A DNA stretch of 64,000 bases from Poriferisodalis sp965214215 (GCF_965214215.1 NZ_CBDCBD010000002.1:434001-498000); one strand, 5' to 3'; positions 26,142-35,773 are shown, numbered from the stretch's first letter. Program-made: numbers and translations. The notes: a model not told the origin generated them from the sequence alone.

Positions 26142-26369
26142 CTAATGGCAGAGCCGCGACAGGCGATAGCCGCGGTTGCGCGCCTCGGGCAGCTCGTCGG
26201 GTCCGAAGGTGGCATACGACTGCGCCGTCACAATGTCAGCGACAGCCGCGGCGAGCTGCTCGCTGACGGCGGGATCGTCGGACTCCAGCTCCATGTCGTA
26301 GACGATCTGGTTGCGCTTGTCGCCGACGAACCGGCAGCCGGCTAGCTCCCTGGGGATGTCCATGGTCAC
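26142..26369 (-). CDS. Small hypothetical protein
   Basis: 75 residues, no signal or membrane segment, family not recognised. The GTG start at 26369 overlaps the stop of the upstream gene (GTGA, 26366-26369), pointing to translational coupling; an ATG two codons later is the alternative. Confidence 0.6.
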   Translation of the reverse strand: MTMDIPRELAGCRFVGDKRNQIVYDMELESDDPAVSEQLAAAVADIVTAQSYATFGPDELPEARNRGYRLSRLCH

Positions 26370-26812
26370 ATTCTGCCGCCGGGATACACCGCAGCGAGCG
26401 CGCCGATCCGGCGCAGGTATTCCAAGTGCGCGTCAACGACGGCTTGGACCTGTTCAAGCGTCACTTCGACTCCCGCTCGACGGACATCGCGGTACAGATC
26501 GGCGCCAGAGGAGCGGTCCTCGGTGACCGTTGGGCCCGAGTCGTCGCCGGCCTCCTCCGTGTTGTCGGCCGCCGCATCAGACCCGAACTGCAGCTGGTTG
26601 AGATGCGCCCGGAGCAGCGCCTCGAGCTCGTCAGCTCTCAGCCCCGCGGCGATATCGAACGGCACCAGCTGAGCGACGAATTCCGCCGCTTCGGCAAGGC
26701 GCCACACCGGCTCTCGTCGCTGGCGGCCCAGCCGCTGGGCCTGCACGCCCACCACGCCGGCGGCAACGACAAAGCCGATCACCAGCGAGATGACGATGAC
26801 CGCGATGATCAC
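26366..26812 (-). CDS. Single-span membrane protein, unknown function
   Basis: 148 residues from GTG, preceded by a strong AGGAGG ribosome-binding site 6 nt upstream. One N-terminal membrane helix (VIVISLVIGFVVAAGVVG), then a soluble mostly helical part with an acidic low-complexity middle. Coupled by a 4-nt overlap to the 75-residue gene downstream. No family recognised. Confidence 0.65.
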   Translation of the reverse strand: MIIAVIVISLVIGFVVAAGVVGVQAQRLGRQRREPVWRLAEAAEFVAQLVPFDIAAGLRADELEALLRAHLNQLQFGSDAAADNTEEAGDDSGPTVTEDRSSGADLYRDVRRAGVEVTLEQVQAVVDAHLEYLRRIGALAAVYPGGRM

Positions 26813-26879
26813 CGTTGCCTCCTCGGCTGTACACGTGTCATGCGGCTCACCTGCCGCGTTGAGTTGTGGGTTGTCGGTT

Positions 26880-27992
26880 CTACAGGCCGATGCGCTGCGC
26901 CAGCTGCTCCCGGTGGTACGCCGGATCGCCGAAGATCAGCTCGGAGCTCTTCGCACGCTTGAAGTACAGGTGCGCGGGGTGCTCCCAGGTGAAGCCGATG
27001 CCGCCGTGGATCTGGATGTTCTCCGCAGCGCAGTGGAAGTACGCCTCAGAGCAGTAGGCCTTGGCCAGCGAGGCCACCGACGGCAGCTCGTCGTTCATCT
27101 CTGCTGCGCACCAGGCCGCGTAGTAGGCGGCCGACTTTGCCGACTCGACCTCGAGCAGCATGTCGGCGCACTTGTGCTTGATGGCCTGGAACGAGCCGAT
27201 CGGGCGGCCGAACTGCACACGGTCCTTCGCGTACTGCACTGCCATGTCGAGCACGAACTGCGCTCCGCCGACCTGCTCGCTTGCGAGAGCCACCGCAGCG
27301 AGGTCGAGCACCCGGTCGATGTAGGCGAAGTTGTCGGTGTCGCACAGGTGTTTCGCAGGCGTGTTGTCGAACGTGATGCGAGCCTGTTTGCGGGTCTGAT
27401 CCATCGTGGCGAGATTCTCCCGGCTGAGCCCGGCCGCATCACCCTCGACCGTGAACAGGTGAATGCCGCCATTGCACCGGGCCGCCACCACGAACAGGTT
27501 CGCGGTGCCGCCGTCGGTCACAAACATCTTCTCGCCGGAAATGGTCGCCGAATCGCCCGTGTCGGTGGCTTCCACCTCGACGCCATCGGCATCCCACGTG
27601 CCGCCAGCCTCGGCCAAGGCCAAGGTGGCAATGATCTCGCCGGAGGCGATGCCCTCGAGCAACTCCTCTTTGGCCTTCTCGTTGCCCGAGTGCAAGATGG
27701 CGTTGCCGGCCAGTACCACCGTGGAGAAGTAGGGCGAGCACAGCAGGCTGCGGCCCATCTCCTCGAGCACGATGCCGAGCTCCACGTAGCTGGCGCCCTG
27801 CCCGCCGTATTCCTCGGGAATGATCAACGCCTGCAGGCCGAGCTGCTCAGCCATCTGCGACCACACGGCGGGGTCGTAGCCGTCTTCGGTCTCCATCAGT
27901 TCCCGAACGGTTGTTTCAGGGGACTTCTCCTCAAGGAACGAGCGAACGAAGTTGCGGAGCTCTTCCTGCTCCTCGGTGAATGCGAAGTTCAC
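26880..27992 (-). CDS. Acyl-CoA dehydrogenase
   Basis: About 370 residues from GTG 27992 (NFAFTEEQEELRNFVRSF), which is preceded by GGAGG at a 7-nt spacing; the frame is open 17 codons further but without similarity. Family features: QALIIPEEYGGQGASYVELG, TGEKMFVTDG-like SGEKMFVTDGGTANLF, and the C-terminal IQIHGGIGFTWEHPAHLYFK. It oxidises an acyl-CoA to the enoyl-CoA using FAD. The chain length is unknown. No electron-transfer flavoprotein genes are adjacent. Confidence 0.9.
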   Translation of the reverse strand: MNFAFTEEQEELRNFVRSFLEEKSPETTVRELMETEDGYDPAVWSQMAEQLGLQALIIPEEYGGQGASYVELGIVLEEMGRSLLCSPYFSTVVLAGNAILHSGNEKAKEELLEGIASGEIIATLALAEAGGTWDADGVEVEATDTGDSATISGEKMFVTDGGTANLFVVAARCNGGIHLFTVEGDAAGLSRENLATMDQTRKQARITFDNTPAKHLCDTDNFAYIDRVLDLAAVALASEQVGGAQFVLDMAVQYAKDRVQFGRPIGSFQAIKHKCADMLLEVESAKSAAYYAAWCAAEMNDELPSVASLAKAYCSEAYFHCAAENIQIHGGIGFTWEHPAHLYFKRAKSSELIFGDPAYHREQLAQRIGL

Positions 27993-28209
27993 GGATGTGC
28001 CTCCGGGGCTGGTGCAGCCAGTGCAGCCTGGGCACCGGTGCAACCGGTGCGATGGACAGGCGAAGTTCTATCACCCAACGGCCCCATCGGCTCAGCTGCG
28101 GGTCACTGCCGACCACGAACAGGGGTGGAAGCCCGGGCGCAAGTCGGGCGTTAGCTTTCGTGAACAGTTCGACGCGCATCAGCACGACAGCCGGCAAGGC
28201 GGTACATCA

Positions 28210-29976
28210 ATGAGCGACGGGTCCAGCCAGGCCCCAGATCCCCCCACCTCAGACACCGACACTTCTGCGACCGCTACGAGCGGCCGTGGCGCGGTGCGCC
28301 GGCTGATCAGCCGGCCCGGCGCCGGAGCCGGTCTGCTGGCGGGCATCGCAGGGGCCGCCGTGGCACTGGCATTCGGCGAATTCGTGGACGCGCTGGTCGA
28401 TACGATCCCGTCACTGGTCGTCGCCGTCGGCGAGGCGCTGGTCGACTACTCGCCCGACTGGGCCGTGAAGCTGAGCATCGAGCTGTTCGGCGAGAAGGAC
28501 AAAGCGGTGCTGGCCATCGGCATCGTCGGCGTGTCGCTGATCATCGGCGGCCTGCTGGGTGCGTGCGCCATGGCCCCGCGGCGTCGCTGGGTGCCGGTTG
28601 CGGGATTCGCCGCATTCGGCGTCATCGGCGGCTGGACTGCCGCCCGCAACCCGATGAGCCCGTTCGTGGGCTCGTGGGCGGTGGCCGTGGCCGCCGCCGC
28701 GCTCGGCTACATCACGCTGCGGGTGTTGCTGCGGCTCGCCCCCGCTCACCGTCGGGCGCGACCCGACGATGGCGATGTCGAGCCGCCTGAACCGGTGACC
28801 GTGGGGCTTCCCGACAGAGCTGCGGATTCCAGCCGCCGGGCCTTCCTGCTCAGCGTGGGCGGCGCCGGCGTGGCGGCCGTGGGGCTCGTTGCGCTGGGTC
28901 GAGGGGTGCGCGGCCCCTCTGCGGCAGAGACTGCCCGAGCCGGAATCGACCTGAGTTCGGCCAGACCTCCCGCCACCACCGCCGCCACCGGTGCTGCGAC
29001 TGCGGCCGAACCGACGGCAACAACCGCGGCCGGGCCCTCGGTGGCCACCCGGGTTGCTGCACTGGACACACTCGACGAGGTCAGCGGCATCTCGAGCTAC
29101 GTGACACCCAACAACGATTTTTATCGGATCGACACGGCGCTGACGGTGCCACAGGTCGACCCGGCAAATTGGAAGCTCAGCTTCACCGGCATGGTCGACA
29201 ATCCCTATGAGCTGACCTTCGACGAGATCCTGGCGATGGACCTCCAAGAGCACGTCGTCACGCTGTCGTGCGTGTCCAATCGGGTCGGCGGCAACCTCGT
29301 CGGCAATGCCATCTGGACCGGCGTACCGCTGGTGGACCTGCTGGAACGAGCCGGTGTGCAGGCAGGTGCCGACCAGTTCGTGGGCCGCTCGGTCGATGAC
29401 TGGACTGCCGGCTTTCCCACCCCGCTGCTGTACGACGGCCGCAACGCGCTGCTGGCCGTTGGCATGAACGGCGAGCCGTTGCCGACTCGGCACGGCTTTC
29501 CCGCACGCTTGATCGTGGCAGGGCTCTACGGCTACGTGTCGGCAGTGAAGTGGATCGAAGAGATCAACCTCACCACATGGGATGCCTTCGACGGCTACTG
29601 GGTGCCGCGGGGATGGTCCAAGCGCGGCCCGATGAAGACGCAGAGTCGCATCGATGTGCCCGGCAGCGGCGACCGCCCCGTCGCCGGCACGCAAACGGCC
29701 ATTGCCGGCATCGCCTGGGCGCCGACGCGGGGCATCAGCGCCGTCGAAGTGCGCGTCGACGACGGACCGTGGCAGCAATGCGATCTGGGCGATTCGTTGG
29801 GCGACGAGAGCTGGGTGCAGTGGCACCTGCCCTGGACGCCCACATCAGGGACGCACTCCCTGCAGGTGCGAGCCATCGACGGCACCGGCATGACCCAACC
29901 CGAAGGACCCAAGGACGTCCGCCCCGACGGTGCCGAAGGCTGGCATCGGGTCGCCGTGCGGGTGGACCCCGCCTGA
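28210..29976 (+). CDS. Membrane-anchored molybdopterin oxidoreductase (sulfite oxidase/YedY superfamily)
   Basis: 588 residues from ATG 28210. The N-terminal ~190 residues hold several membrane helices. A Tat-like segment follows (SSRRAFLLSVGGAGVAAVG), then an Ala/Thr linker and the molybdopterin domain (about residue 300 on): VVTLSCVSNRVGG with the likely Mo-ligand Cys, TGVPLVDLLERAGVQ and RHGFPARLIVAGLYGY. A C-terminal dimerisation-type domain ends the protein (about 475-588). Members of this type are exported folded and reduce or oxidise small S- or N-containing substrates; the substrate here is unknown. Confidence 0.88.
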   Translation: MSDGSSQAPDPPTSDTDTSATATSGRGAVRRLISRPGAGAGLLAGIAGAAVALAFGEFVDALVDTIPSLVVAVGEALVDYSPDWAVKLSIELFGEKDKAVLAIGIVGVSLIIGGLLGACAMAPRRRWVPVAGFAAFGVIGGWTAARNPMSPFVGSWAVAVAAAALGYITLRVLLRLAPAHRRARPDDGDVEPPEPVTVGLPDRAADSSRRAFLLSVGGAGVAAVGLVALGRGVRGPSAAETARAGIDLSSARPPATTAATGAATAAEPTATTAAGPSVATRVAALDTLDEVSGISSYVTPNNDFYRIDTALTVPQVDPANWKLSFTGMVDNPYELTFDEILAMDLQEHVVTLSCVSNRVGGNLVGNAIWTGVPLVDLLERAGVQAGADQFVGRSVDDWTAGFPTPLLYDGRNALLAVGMNGEPLPTRHGFPARLIVAGLYGYVSAVKWIEEINLTTWDAFDGYWVPRGWSKRGPMKTQSRIDVPGSGDRPVAGTQTAIAGIAWAPTRGISAVEVRVDDGPWQQCDLGDSLGDESWVQWHLPWTPTSGTHSLQVRAIDGTGMTQPEGPKDVRPDGAEGWHRVAVRVDPA

Positions 29977-29994
29977 GCAGCACTGGCGTCCTCT

Positions 29995-30000
29995 TAGGAT
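29995..30000 (+). promoter_or_regulatory. Predicted -10 (TAGGAT) for the MBL-fold gene
   Basis: TAGGAT, 6-nt spacer, ATG at 30007; leaderless pattern. Confidence 0.55.
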
Positions 30001-30006
30001 GCAGCC

Positions 30007-30648
30007 ATGGCTCTCCATTGGTCCGCCACCGGCATCGAAGTCCACAAGCACGTCGTGCGCCCGCTCGAGGGCGATCTGCCCAGCGGCTTCCCCGACGACT
30101 TCGACAACAACGTCTTCACGATCCGCTGCACTGAGACCGGCGAAGCGATGCTCATCGACGCCGCGAACGAGCACGAACGCCTGCTGGAGGTGTGCCGCAC
30201 GCTCGGCGTGACCAAGGTCGTCGAGACACACGGCCATTGGGACCACATCCAGGCCGTGCCGGCGATACGCGATGCAGGCATCGAGGTGGGCATCACTTCG
30301 GAGGACTCGTCGATGATGCCCAGCTACGACATCATCCTCGAAGACGACTCGGTCATCGAAGTGGGCCGGTTGCGGATCCGCACCATTCACAACCCCGGCC
30401 ACACCGCGGGCTCGATGAGCTTCCATGTTGAAGGCACGCCGCTGCTGTTCACCGGCGACACGCTCTTCCCTGGTGGGCCTGGCGCGACCGGCTTCGGCGG
30501 CGACTTCGACCAGATCATCCGCAGCATCGAAGACCGGATGTTCTCGGCGTTCGGTGGGGACACGATGGTGCTGCCCGGCCACGGCCTCGACACCACGATC
30601 GGTGCTGAGTCTCCGCAACTGCAGGAGTGGATCGACCGCGGCTGGTAA
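30007..30648 (+). CDS. Metallo-beta-lactamase-fold hydrolase (glyoxalase II-like)
   Basis: 213 residues. The metal-binding motif THGHWDHIQ (HxHxDH, about residue 76) is present, with further metal ligands in NPGHTAGSMSF and LFTGDTLFPGG, and LPGHGLDTTIG near the C-terminus. This matches hydroxyacylglutathione-hydrolase-like members of the superfamily. Substrate unknown. The next gene is convergent. Confidence 0.88.
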   Translation: MALHWSATGIEVHKHVVRPLEGDLPSGFPDDFDNNVFTIRCTETGEAMLIDAANEHERLLEVCRTLGVTKVVETHGHWDHIQAVPAIRDAGIEVGITSEDSSMMPSYDIILEDDSVIEVGRLRIRTIHNPGHTAGSMSFHVEGTPLLFTGDTLFPGGPGATGFGGDFDQIIRSIEDRMFSAFGGDTMVLPGHGLDTTIGAESPQLQEWIDRGW

Positions 30649-30705
30649 GCCCGGCCCTGCCTGGGCGCAATTCCCAGATCCTTCGCCCGGTGTTCGGCAG
30701 AAGGG

Positions 30706-31527
30706 TCAGCCGGTGGCTACCCGGTGGCCCAAAGATCTGAACGCGATGTAGAAGGTGACGATGGCGAGCCCCACGATGGCGGCGGCGCCCTTCAGGATCA
30801 TGACGCCGTCCCAGCCGTCGAACAGAATCGATCGCATCGCCTCCATGAGGTAGGTGACCGGATTCCACCCCGCTGCTGCGCGAAGCCAGCCCGACATCAG
30901 TTCGCGAGGCAGGAACGACGGTGTCAGGAACGCGAACGGGAAGAAGATCAGGAACGACGAGTTGACTGCAGCCGGGTTGCCGGTGCGAAGCGCGACCGTG
31001 TAAGGAATGCCGCTGTACGCCACGCTCCAGGCGATCGCAAGCAGCAGGAACACCAGCAAGCCCAGCACGCCGGTCTCGAACCACACGCCGAAGGCGAGTC
31101 CCATCACCACCACGAACAGAGCCAGCCCGAGCGCCATGACAATGTCGGCCACCATCAGCCCGAAGAGCAGCGTGGACCGTCGGATCGGCGTCACGAGCAT
31201 GCGGTCGAGGTAGCCAGACTGGATGTCGATCACGAGCACGCTCGCCCTCGAGATGCCGGTGACAGCGAAGATGATCGCGACTGGAAGCTGGAAGGCTCGG
31301 TAGTCGAGAGCGACATTGCTTCCCGAGGGCGCCTGACCTTCCACGAACGACTCGAGGGCACCCGTATTCACCACAAAGAAGAAGATCGGAATGATCAGCG
31401 CCGGGATCATGTACTCGGGTTCGCGCACCACGCTGCGCACGGCCCGCCGGGAGATCGTCGCTATGTCAGTGAAGAATCCGACGCCGTGGGTGAGGCCGCC
31501 GCCCGGGCTTACCGCAGCGTCGGTCAT
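30706..31527 (-). CDS. ABC-2 type exporter permease
   Basis: 273 residues with six hydrophobic segments and the ABC-2/DrrB-like stretch SGIPYTVALRTGNPAAVN followed by FPFAFLTPSFLP. It forms the membrane pore of an exporter with the ATPase encoded just upstream; the two genes overlap by ATGA (31524-31527). Family members export drugs, lipids or glycolipids. Confidence 0.88.
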   Translation of the reverse strand: MTDAAVSPGGGLTHGVGFFTDIATISRRAVRSVVREPEYMIPALIIPIFFFVVNTGALESFVEGQAPSGSNVALDYRAFQLPVAIIFAVTGISRASVLVIDIQSGYLDRMLVTPIRRSTLLFGLMVADIVMALGLALFVVVMGLAFGVWFETGVLGLLVFLLLAIAWSVAYSGIPYTVALRTGNPAAVNSSFLIFFPFAFLTPSFLPRELMSGWLRAAAGWNPVTYLMEAMRSILFDGWDGVMILKGAAAIVGLAIVTFYIAFRSLGHRVATG

Positions 31528-32675
31528 GATCCGCCTCCAGATGCAGCCTGGTGGCTGTCTTGTGCGTCCGTCCCGATCGCGCCAGCAGCGCCATCGACCG
31601 CAGCCTCTTCCGCTGCGCCTGTGCCCTCCGCCGCAGCCTCTTCCGCCGCGCCTGCGCCCTCCGCCGCAGCCTCTTCCGCTGCGCCTGCGTCCTCCGCCGC
31701 AGCCTCTTCGGCTGCGGCCATGCGATATCCCGTCGCCTGGAGGAATACGTCGTCCAGCGACGGCGTGCGGACGGTAAGGGCAGTCGGATGCACGTTCGCG
31801 CCGGCCAGAGCAACGGCGACAGCACCGACCAGTCCTGCTCCATCGGCTGCCGCGATGGTGATGCCAAGCCGGCCGGTGGTCACATCGTCTGCGCCCGGCA
31901 CAGACTCTGCCACCTCGGCTGCCCGCGCGATGTCGCCTGGCTCAAGATCCACCACGATCACATCGGCCCCGACGGCACGCTTCAGCTCGGTGGGCGTGCC
32001 CTGTTGCACTATGCGGCCATCGGCCAGGATCGCCACGCGATCGGCGAGCGCATCGGCTTCTTCCAAGTACTGCGTGGTCAGGAACACGGTGACGCCCAGC
32101 TCGCTGTTGAGGCGACGCACCTCGTCCCAGACCTGGGTTCGACTCACCGGGTCAAGCCCGGTGGTGGGCTCGTCCAGGAAGATCACCTCAGGAGCGTGGA
32201 TCAGCGACGCAGCGAGGTCGAGCCGCCGCTTCATCCCGCCGCTGTAGGTGGAGATGCGGGCATCGATGGCATCGCCGATGTCGGCCAGGTCGATGGCACG
32301 CTCGATAGAGGCAGCCCGGTCTACAGGGCGAAGGCCGTACAGCCGGGCCTGCAAGTCGAGGATCTCGCGGCCGGTCTGCTTCTCATCGAGCGCTGCCTCC
32401 TGCATGGCCACGCCGATGCGGATGCGCACCTCGCCGGGATTCTTCGCGACGTCGTAGCCGGCGACCCTGGCCTCGCCGGCGGTCGGGCTCAGCAGCGTGC
32501 ACAGCATCCGCACCGTGGTGCTCTTGCCAGCGCCATTCGGCCCGAGGAACCCGAAGATCTCGCCTTCGCGGACCAGCAAGTCCACACCGTCGACCGCACG
32601 CTTGGCACCGAAGTCGCGCACCAGTCCATGGGCTTCGATGGCCCTTACAGACCCGCTTGACGCCGCCTCAGACAC
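31524..32675 (-). CDS. ABC exporter ATP-binding protein (DrrA-like) with acidic repeat tail
   Basis: 383 residues. Walker A GPNGAGKST, signature YSGGMKRRLDLA, Walker B VIFLDEPTTGLD and the H-loop are intact in the first ~230 residues, followed by a DrrA-type C-terminal domain (to about 320). The last ~60 residues are a low-complexity tail of Glu/Ala/Gly units of 11 residues. It powers the permease encoded downstream. The GTG start at 32675 is fixed by TAGCCT seven bases upstream. Confidence 0.9.
   Translation of the reverse strand: MSEAASSGSVRAIEAHGLVRDFGAKRAVDGVDLLVREGEIFGFLGPNGAGKSTTVRMLCTLLSPTAGEARVAGYDVAKNPGEVRIRIGVAMQEAALDEKQTGREILDLQARLYGLRPVDRAASIERAIDLADIGDAIDARISTYSGGMKRRLDLAASLIHAPEVIFLDEPTTGLDPVSRTQVWDEVRRLNSELGVTVFLTTQYLEEADALADRVAILADGRIVQQGTPTELKRAVGADVIVVDLEPGDIARAAEVAESVPGADDVTTGRLGITIAAADGAGLVGAVAVALAGANVHPTALTVRTPSLDDVFLQATGYRMAAAEEAAAEDAGAAEEAAAEGAGAAEEAAAEGTGAAEEAAVDGAAGAIGTDAQDSHQAASGGGS
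31597..31722 (-). repeat. 33-bp tandem repeat, about four copies
   Basis: Units recur every 33 bp (CAGCCTCTTC at 31601, 31634, 31667 and 31700 on the plus strand) and encode the 11-residue EEAAAEGAGAA tail of the ABC ATPase. Confidence 0.85.
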
Positions 32676-32682
32676 GGGCGGC

Positions 32683-32688
32683 AGGCTA
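32683..32688 (-). promoter_or_regulatory. Predicted -10 (TAGCCT) for the ABC exporter operon
   Basis: TAGCCT, 7-nt spacer, GTG at 32675; leaderless pattern. Confidence 0.55.
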
Positions 32689-32735
32689 CCGACCCGCCTG
32701 TCGAGCCAACGGCTGAATTCAGGGGCTCAGAACGG

Positions 32736-34175
32736 TCACGGCAAGGTGGGCAGCACGTCGACGTGGCGGGTTGCCGCTTCCCAGGCGTGGGCCAGCTCGA
32801 GCACTGAGCGGTCGGCGCGGTGACGGCCAATGAGCTGCAGGCCGACCGGCAGGCCGTCGGGGGTGAAGCCGGCCGGTACCGAGATCGCAGGGTGGGTGGT
32901 GACTGTGATGTCGCTGCATGAGCGCATCCAGTCGATGTAGGTCTCGAATTCGACACCCTCGATCTCGGTGGGGTACTCGACCTCGACATCGAACGGCGGC
33001 ACCTGCGTCGTCGGGCACGCCATGTAGTCGAATCCGCCGTCGGGCGACATGAAATCGTCGACGGCTGCGAACAGCTGGGTGTGGCGGCGGCAAGCGTCGG
33101 CGTAGTCGGCAATCGACATCGACAGGCCCTTTTCAATATTCCAGACCAGCGTCTCCTTCATCTGGTCACCGTGTTCGGACAGCAGCGATCCGAATCCGAC
33201 AGCGAACACCCAGGCCCGGCGTGCCTGGAAAACCTGCGGGGCATCGGACAGATCGGGCCACGCTTCGACTACCTCGCAGCCGAGACCGGAGAGGACGTCG
33301 GGCACGTTCGCGGTGGCGGCGCGCACGGCAGGGTCGACCGGCAGCCCGCCCGCATCGGGCGACCACGCAACCCGTACGCCCCGCAAGTCGCGCTCCAGCG
33401 AACCCGCGAAGACCTCCGACGATTCCTGGTTCGACACCGGCGAGCGGTCATCTGGGCCGGCGAGTGCCTGCAGGAAGAACGCCACGTCGGCCACGGTGCG
33501 CGCCATAGGGCCTTCGACCGCCAGCGGGAACCAGGCGTCCATCGAGCTGGTTGACGGCACCCGTCCGGGCGACGGGCGGAAGCCGACGATGTTGCAGAAC
33601 GCCGCAGGGTTGCGCAGGGAACCGCCCAGGTCTGAGCCGTCGCACAGCGGCAGCATCCGGGCGGCCAGCGCCACTGCCGCTCCCCCGCTGGAACCGCCGC
33701 ACGTCTTGGCGACGTTGTAGGGATTGCGGGTGATGCCGAACACCGGGTTGAACGTGTGCGAGCCCGCACCGAACTCGGGCGTATTGGTCTTGCCCACCAT
33801 CACCGCACCGGCTTCGCGCTGACGCTCCACCACCAGTGCGTCAATGTCGGGAACGAAATCGGCGAACAGCGGCGAGCCCATCGTGGTGCGGACGCCCGCT
33901 GTCAACGCCAAGTCCTTGTGGGCCACCGGCAGCCCGTGCAGCAGTCCCAGCGACTCACCGCGGGCGTGTGCCTCGTCAGCTGCCGCCGCACGCTCGGCCG
34001 CCAGTTCTGGCGTGAACGTGACGATGGCGTTAAGCGCGGGATTGACCTGCTCGATCCGTTCGAGGTGTGCCGCCAGCAGTTCCCGTGCAGCAATCTCGCC
34101 CGTTGCGAGCATGGCGGCCATCTCGATCGCCGTCAGCCCGCAGACGCCCAGCCCATTGTTCGACCCTGAGTCCAT
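32736..34175 (-). CDS. Amidase-signature family hydrolase
   Basis: 479 residues. The Ser-cisSer-Lys triad is visible: Lys in PVAHKDLALTAG (about 84), Ser in TCGGSSGGAAVALAARM (about 163) and Ser in DGSDLGGSLRNPAAF (about 187). It hydrolyses amide bonds, but the family includes GatA and many small-molecule amidases. No gatB or gatC is nearby, so a small-molecule amidase is more likely. Divergent from the M20 peptidase gene; a dispersed repeat sits between the two. Confidence 0.88.
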   Translation of the reverse strand: MDSGSNNGLGVCGLTAIEMAAMLATGEIAARELLAAHLERIEQVNPALNAIVTFTPELAAERAAAADEAHARGESLGLLHGLPVAHKDLALTAGVRTTMGSPLFADFVPDIDALVVERQREAGAVMVGKTNTPEFGAGSHTFNPVFGITRNPYNVAKTCGGSSGGAAVALAARMLPLCDGSDLGGSLRNPAAFCNIVGFRPSPGRVPSTSSMDAWFPLAVEGPMARTVADVAFFLQALAGPDDRSPVSNQESSEVFAGSLERDLRGVRVAWSPDAGGLPVDPAVRAATANVPDVLSGLGCEVVEAWPDLSDAPQVFQARRAWVFAVGFGSLLSEHGDQMKETLVWNIEKGLSMSIADYADACRRHTQLFAAVDDFMSPDGGFDYMACPTTQVPPFDVEVEYPTEIEGVEFETYIDWMRSCSDITVTTHPAISVPAGFTPDGLPVGLQLIGRHRADRSVLELAHAWEAATRHVDVLPTLP

Positions 34176-34250
34176 CGAGCCATTCGACCACAGGCACCCC
34201 TACCGAAACCGGGATTCGTGCGACTTGCCTCCGGCCAAGAGTCGTGTTCG

Positions 34251-34312
34251 GCTCCTGTTCGCTGCGCTCACGGGGCCACTCGGGCCACGGCTTCGCCTAC
34301 GGCTCAGCCTCT
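34251..34312 (+). repeat. Dispersed repeat element, copy C
   Basis: Reads GCTCCTGTTCGCTGCGCTCA, then CGGGGCCACTCGGGCCACGG, then CTTCGCCTACGGCTCAGCCT, directly before the predicted -10 of the M20 peptidase gene. Confidence 0.75.
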
Positions 34313-34317
34313 AGGTT
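34312..34317 (+). promoter_or_regulatory. Predicted -10 (TAGGTT) for the M20 peptidase gene
   Basis: TAGGTT, 7-nt spacer, ATG at 34325. Confidence 0.55.
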
Positions 34318-34324
34318 GCAACCC

Positions 34325-35698
34325 ATGAGCCAGTCATTCACTGCGGGGACCAGCGACGAGAACGGTCGCACCGGCCAGACCGTCGAGCTGCTGCAGACCC
34401 TGATCCGCAATGAATGCGTCAACTACGGCACAGCGGAGTCGGGCGGCGAAGTGCGCAACTCTGACACCATCCAGGCCTATCTCGAAGGGGCTGGCCTGGA
34501 TCTTGAGGTGTTCGACGCCGCACCGGGCCGGCGGTCGCTCGTCACCCGCATCGAGGGCAGCGATCCGAATGCGCCCACGCTGTGCCTGATGGGCCACACC
34601 GACGTGGTGCCGGTTAACGCCGACGGCTGGAGCCGCGATCCTTTCGGCGGGGAGCTCATCGACGGCGAGGTGTGGGGCCGCGGCGCGGTGGACATGCTGA
34701 ACCTCACATCGTCAATGGCAGTGGCGTTCCGGCACATGGCCGAGACCGGCTACCGGCCCAAGGGCGATCTCATCTACTTCGCCTGCGCCGACGAAGAGGC
34801 AGGCTCGGCCTACGGCGCTCGCTGGATGGCCGAGAACCACTGGGACGCGATCGGTGCCGACTACGTGCTGACCGAGAACGGCGGCCTGCATTCAGGCTCG
34901 CCGGACGCCCCGTTCATCGGCATGAATGTGGGCGAGAAAGGCGTGGCGTGGCGGCGCTTACGGGTACGCGGCGTGCCCGGGCATGGGTCACGTCCATTCC
35001 GGCAGGAGAATGCGCTGGTGAAGGCGGCAGCGGTGGTGCACCGCATCTCGAACTACCGGCCGCCGCCGAGGTTCCACGAGCTGTGGCGCGAGCAGGTCGA
35101 CACCCTCGGCGTCGACGATGAGACCCGGGCGATCATGCTCGATGAGAACCTCGTCGAGGACTGGCTGGACGCCCACCCCAGCGCCTCGGTAGCGGCGCAC
35201 CTTTACTCGTGCACTCACACCTCGTTCTCGCCGAACGTCATCGGCGCGCCCACGACGATGAAGACGAACGTCATCCCCGATCACGTCGATATCGAAGTGG
35301 ACGTGCGCACGCTGCCCGGTGAGGGCGCCGCCGAAGTGCAAGCGCATCTCGACGAAGCGCTTGGCGACCTGGCGGACGATGTCGAGATCGAGATCATCAT
35401 GAACGACCCAGCGTCGGTGAGCCGGGTCGAGACGCCACTGTGGGACGCGCTGCAAGTTGCCGTCGGTCGGCGCTTCCCGTCGGCGCGACTCACGCCGCAG
35501 CTCATCATCGGGTTCACCGACTCTCGGGTGTACCGCGACATGGGTGCCGTCGCGTACGGCGCCGGCCTGTTCAGCCCCGAGCTCGACGGCGGCGACTACG
35601 GCGCCCGCTTCCACGGCAACGACGAACGCATCGACATCGAATCGCTGGCGCTGACCACCCAGCTATGGCTCGACGTGGTCAATAGCCTCTGGGACTGA
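34325..35698 (+). CDS. M20-family metallopeptidase/deacylase
   Basis: 457 residues. Metal-binding and catalytic motifs of the M20 family are present: LMGHTDVVPVN (His and Asp), WGRGAVDMLNLTS (metal-bridging Asp) and FACADEEAGSAYG (catalytic Glu pair). The dimerisation domain lies between about 190 and 330, and a late His is in ARFHGNDERIDIES. It removes acyl or aminoacyl groups from small peptides or amino acids; substrate unknown. The ATG 34325 is supported by the promoter signature; the frame is open far upstream. Confidence 0.9.
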   Translation: MSQSFTAGTSDENGRTGQTVELLQTLIRNECVNYGTAESGGEVRNSDTIQAYLEGAGLDLEVFDAAPGRRSLVTRIEGSDPNAPTLCLMGHTDVVPVNADGWSRDPFGGELIDGEVWGRGAVDMLNLTSSMAVAFRHMAETGYRPKGDLIYFACADEEAGSAYGARWMAENHWDAIGADYVLTENGGLHSGSPDAPFIGMNVGEKGVAWRRLRVRGVPGHGSRPFRQENALVKAAAVVHRISNYRPPPRFHELWREQVDTLGVDDETRAIMLDENLVEDWLDAHPSASVAAHLYSCTHTSFSPNVIGAPTTMKTNVIPDHVDIEVDVRTLPGEGAAEVQAHLDEALGDLADDVEIEIIMNDPASVSRVETPLWDALQVAVGRRFPSARLTPQLIIGFTDSRVYRDMGAVAYGAGLFSPELDGGDYGARFHGNDERIDIESLALTTQLWLDVVNSLWD

Positions 35699-35760
35699 GC
35701 AACCGCCAATCGGCCGGACGCGATCCGAGCCGCACTTGTTGGGGCATTTGGGGCCAGCCA

Positions 35761-35766
35761 TACACT
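35761..35766 (+). promoter_or_regulatory. Predicted -10 (TACACT) for sufC-sufS-sufU
   Basis: TACACT, 7-nt spacer, ATG at 35774. This favours ATG 35774 over the TTG one codon upstream. Confidence 0.55.
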
Positions 35767-35773
35767 GCGCTTG

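Noticed and set aside
28411..29826. 471-codon frame antisense to the molybdopterin oxidoreductase
   Set aside because: Shadow of a well-supported gene, composition rich in Arg, Gly and His as expected for antisense frames.
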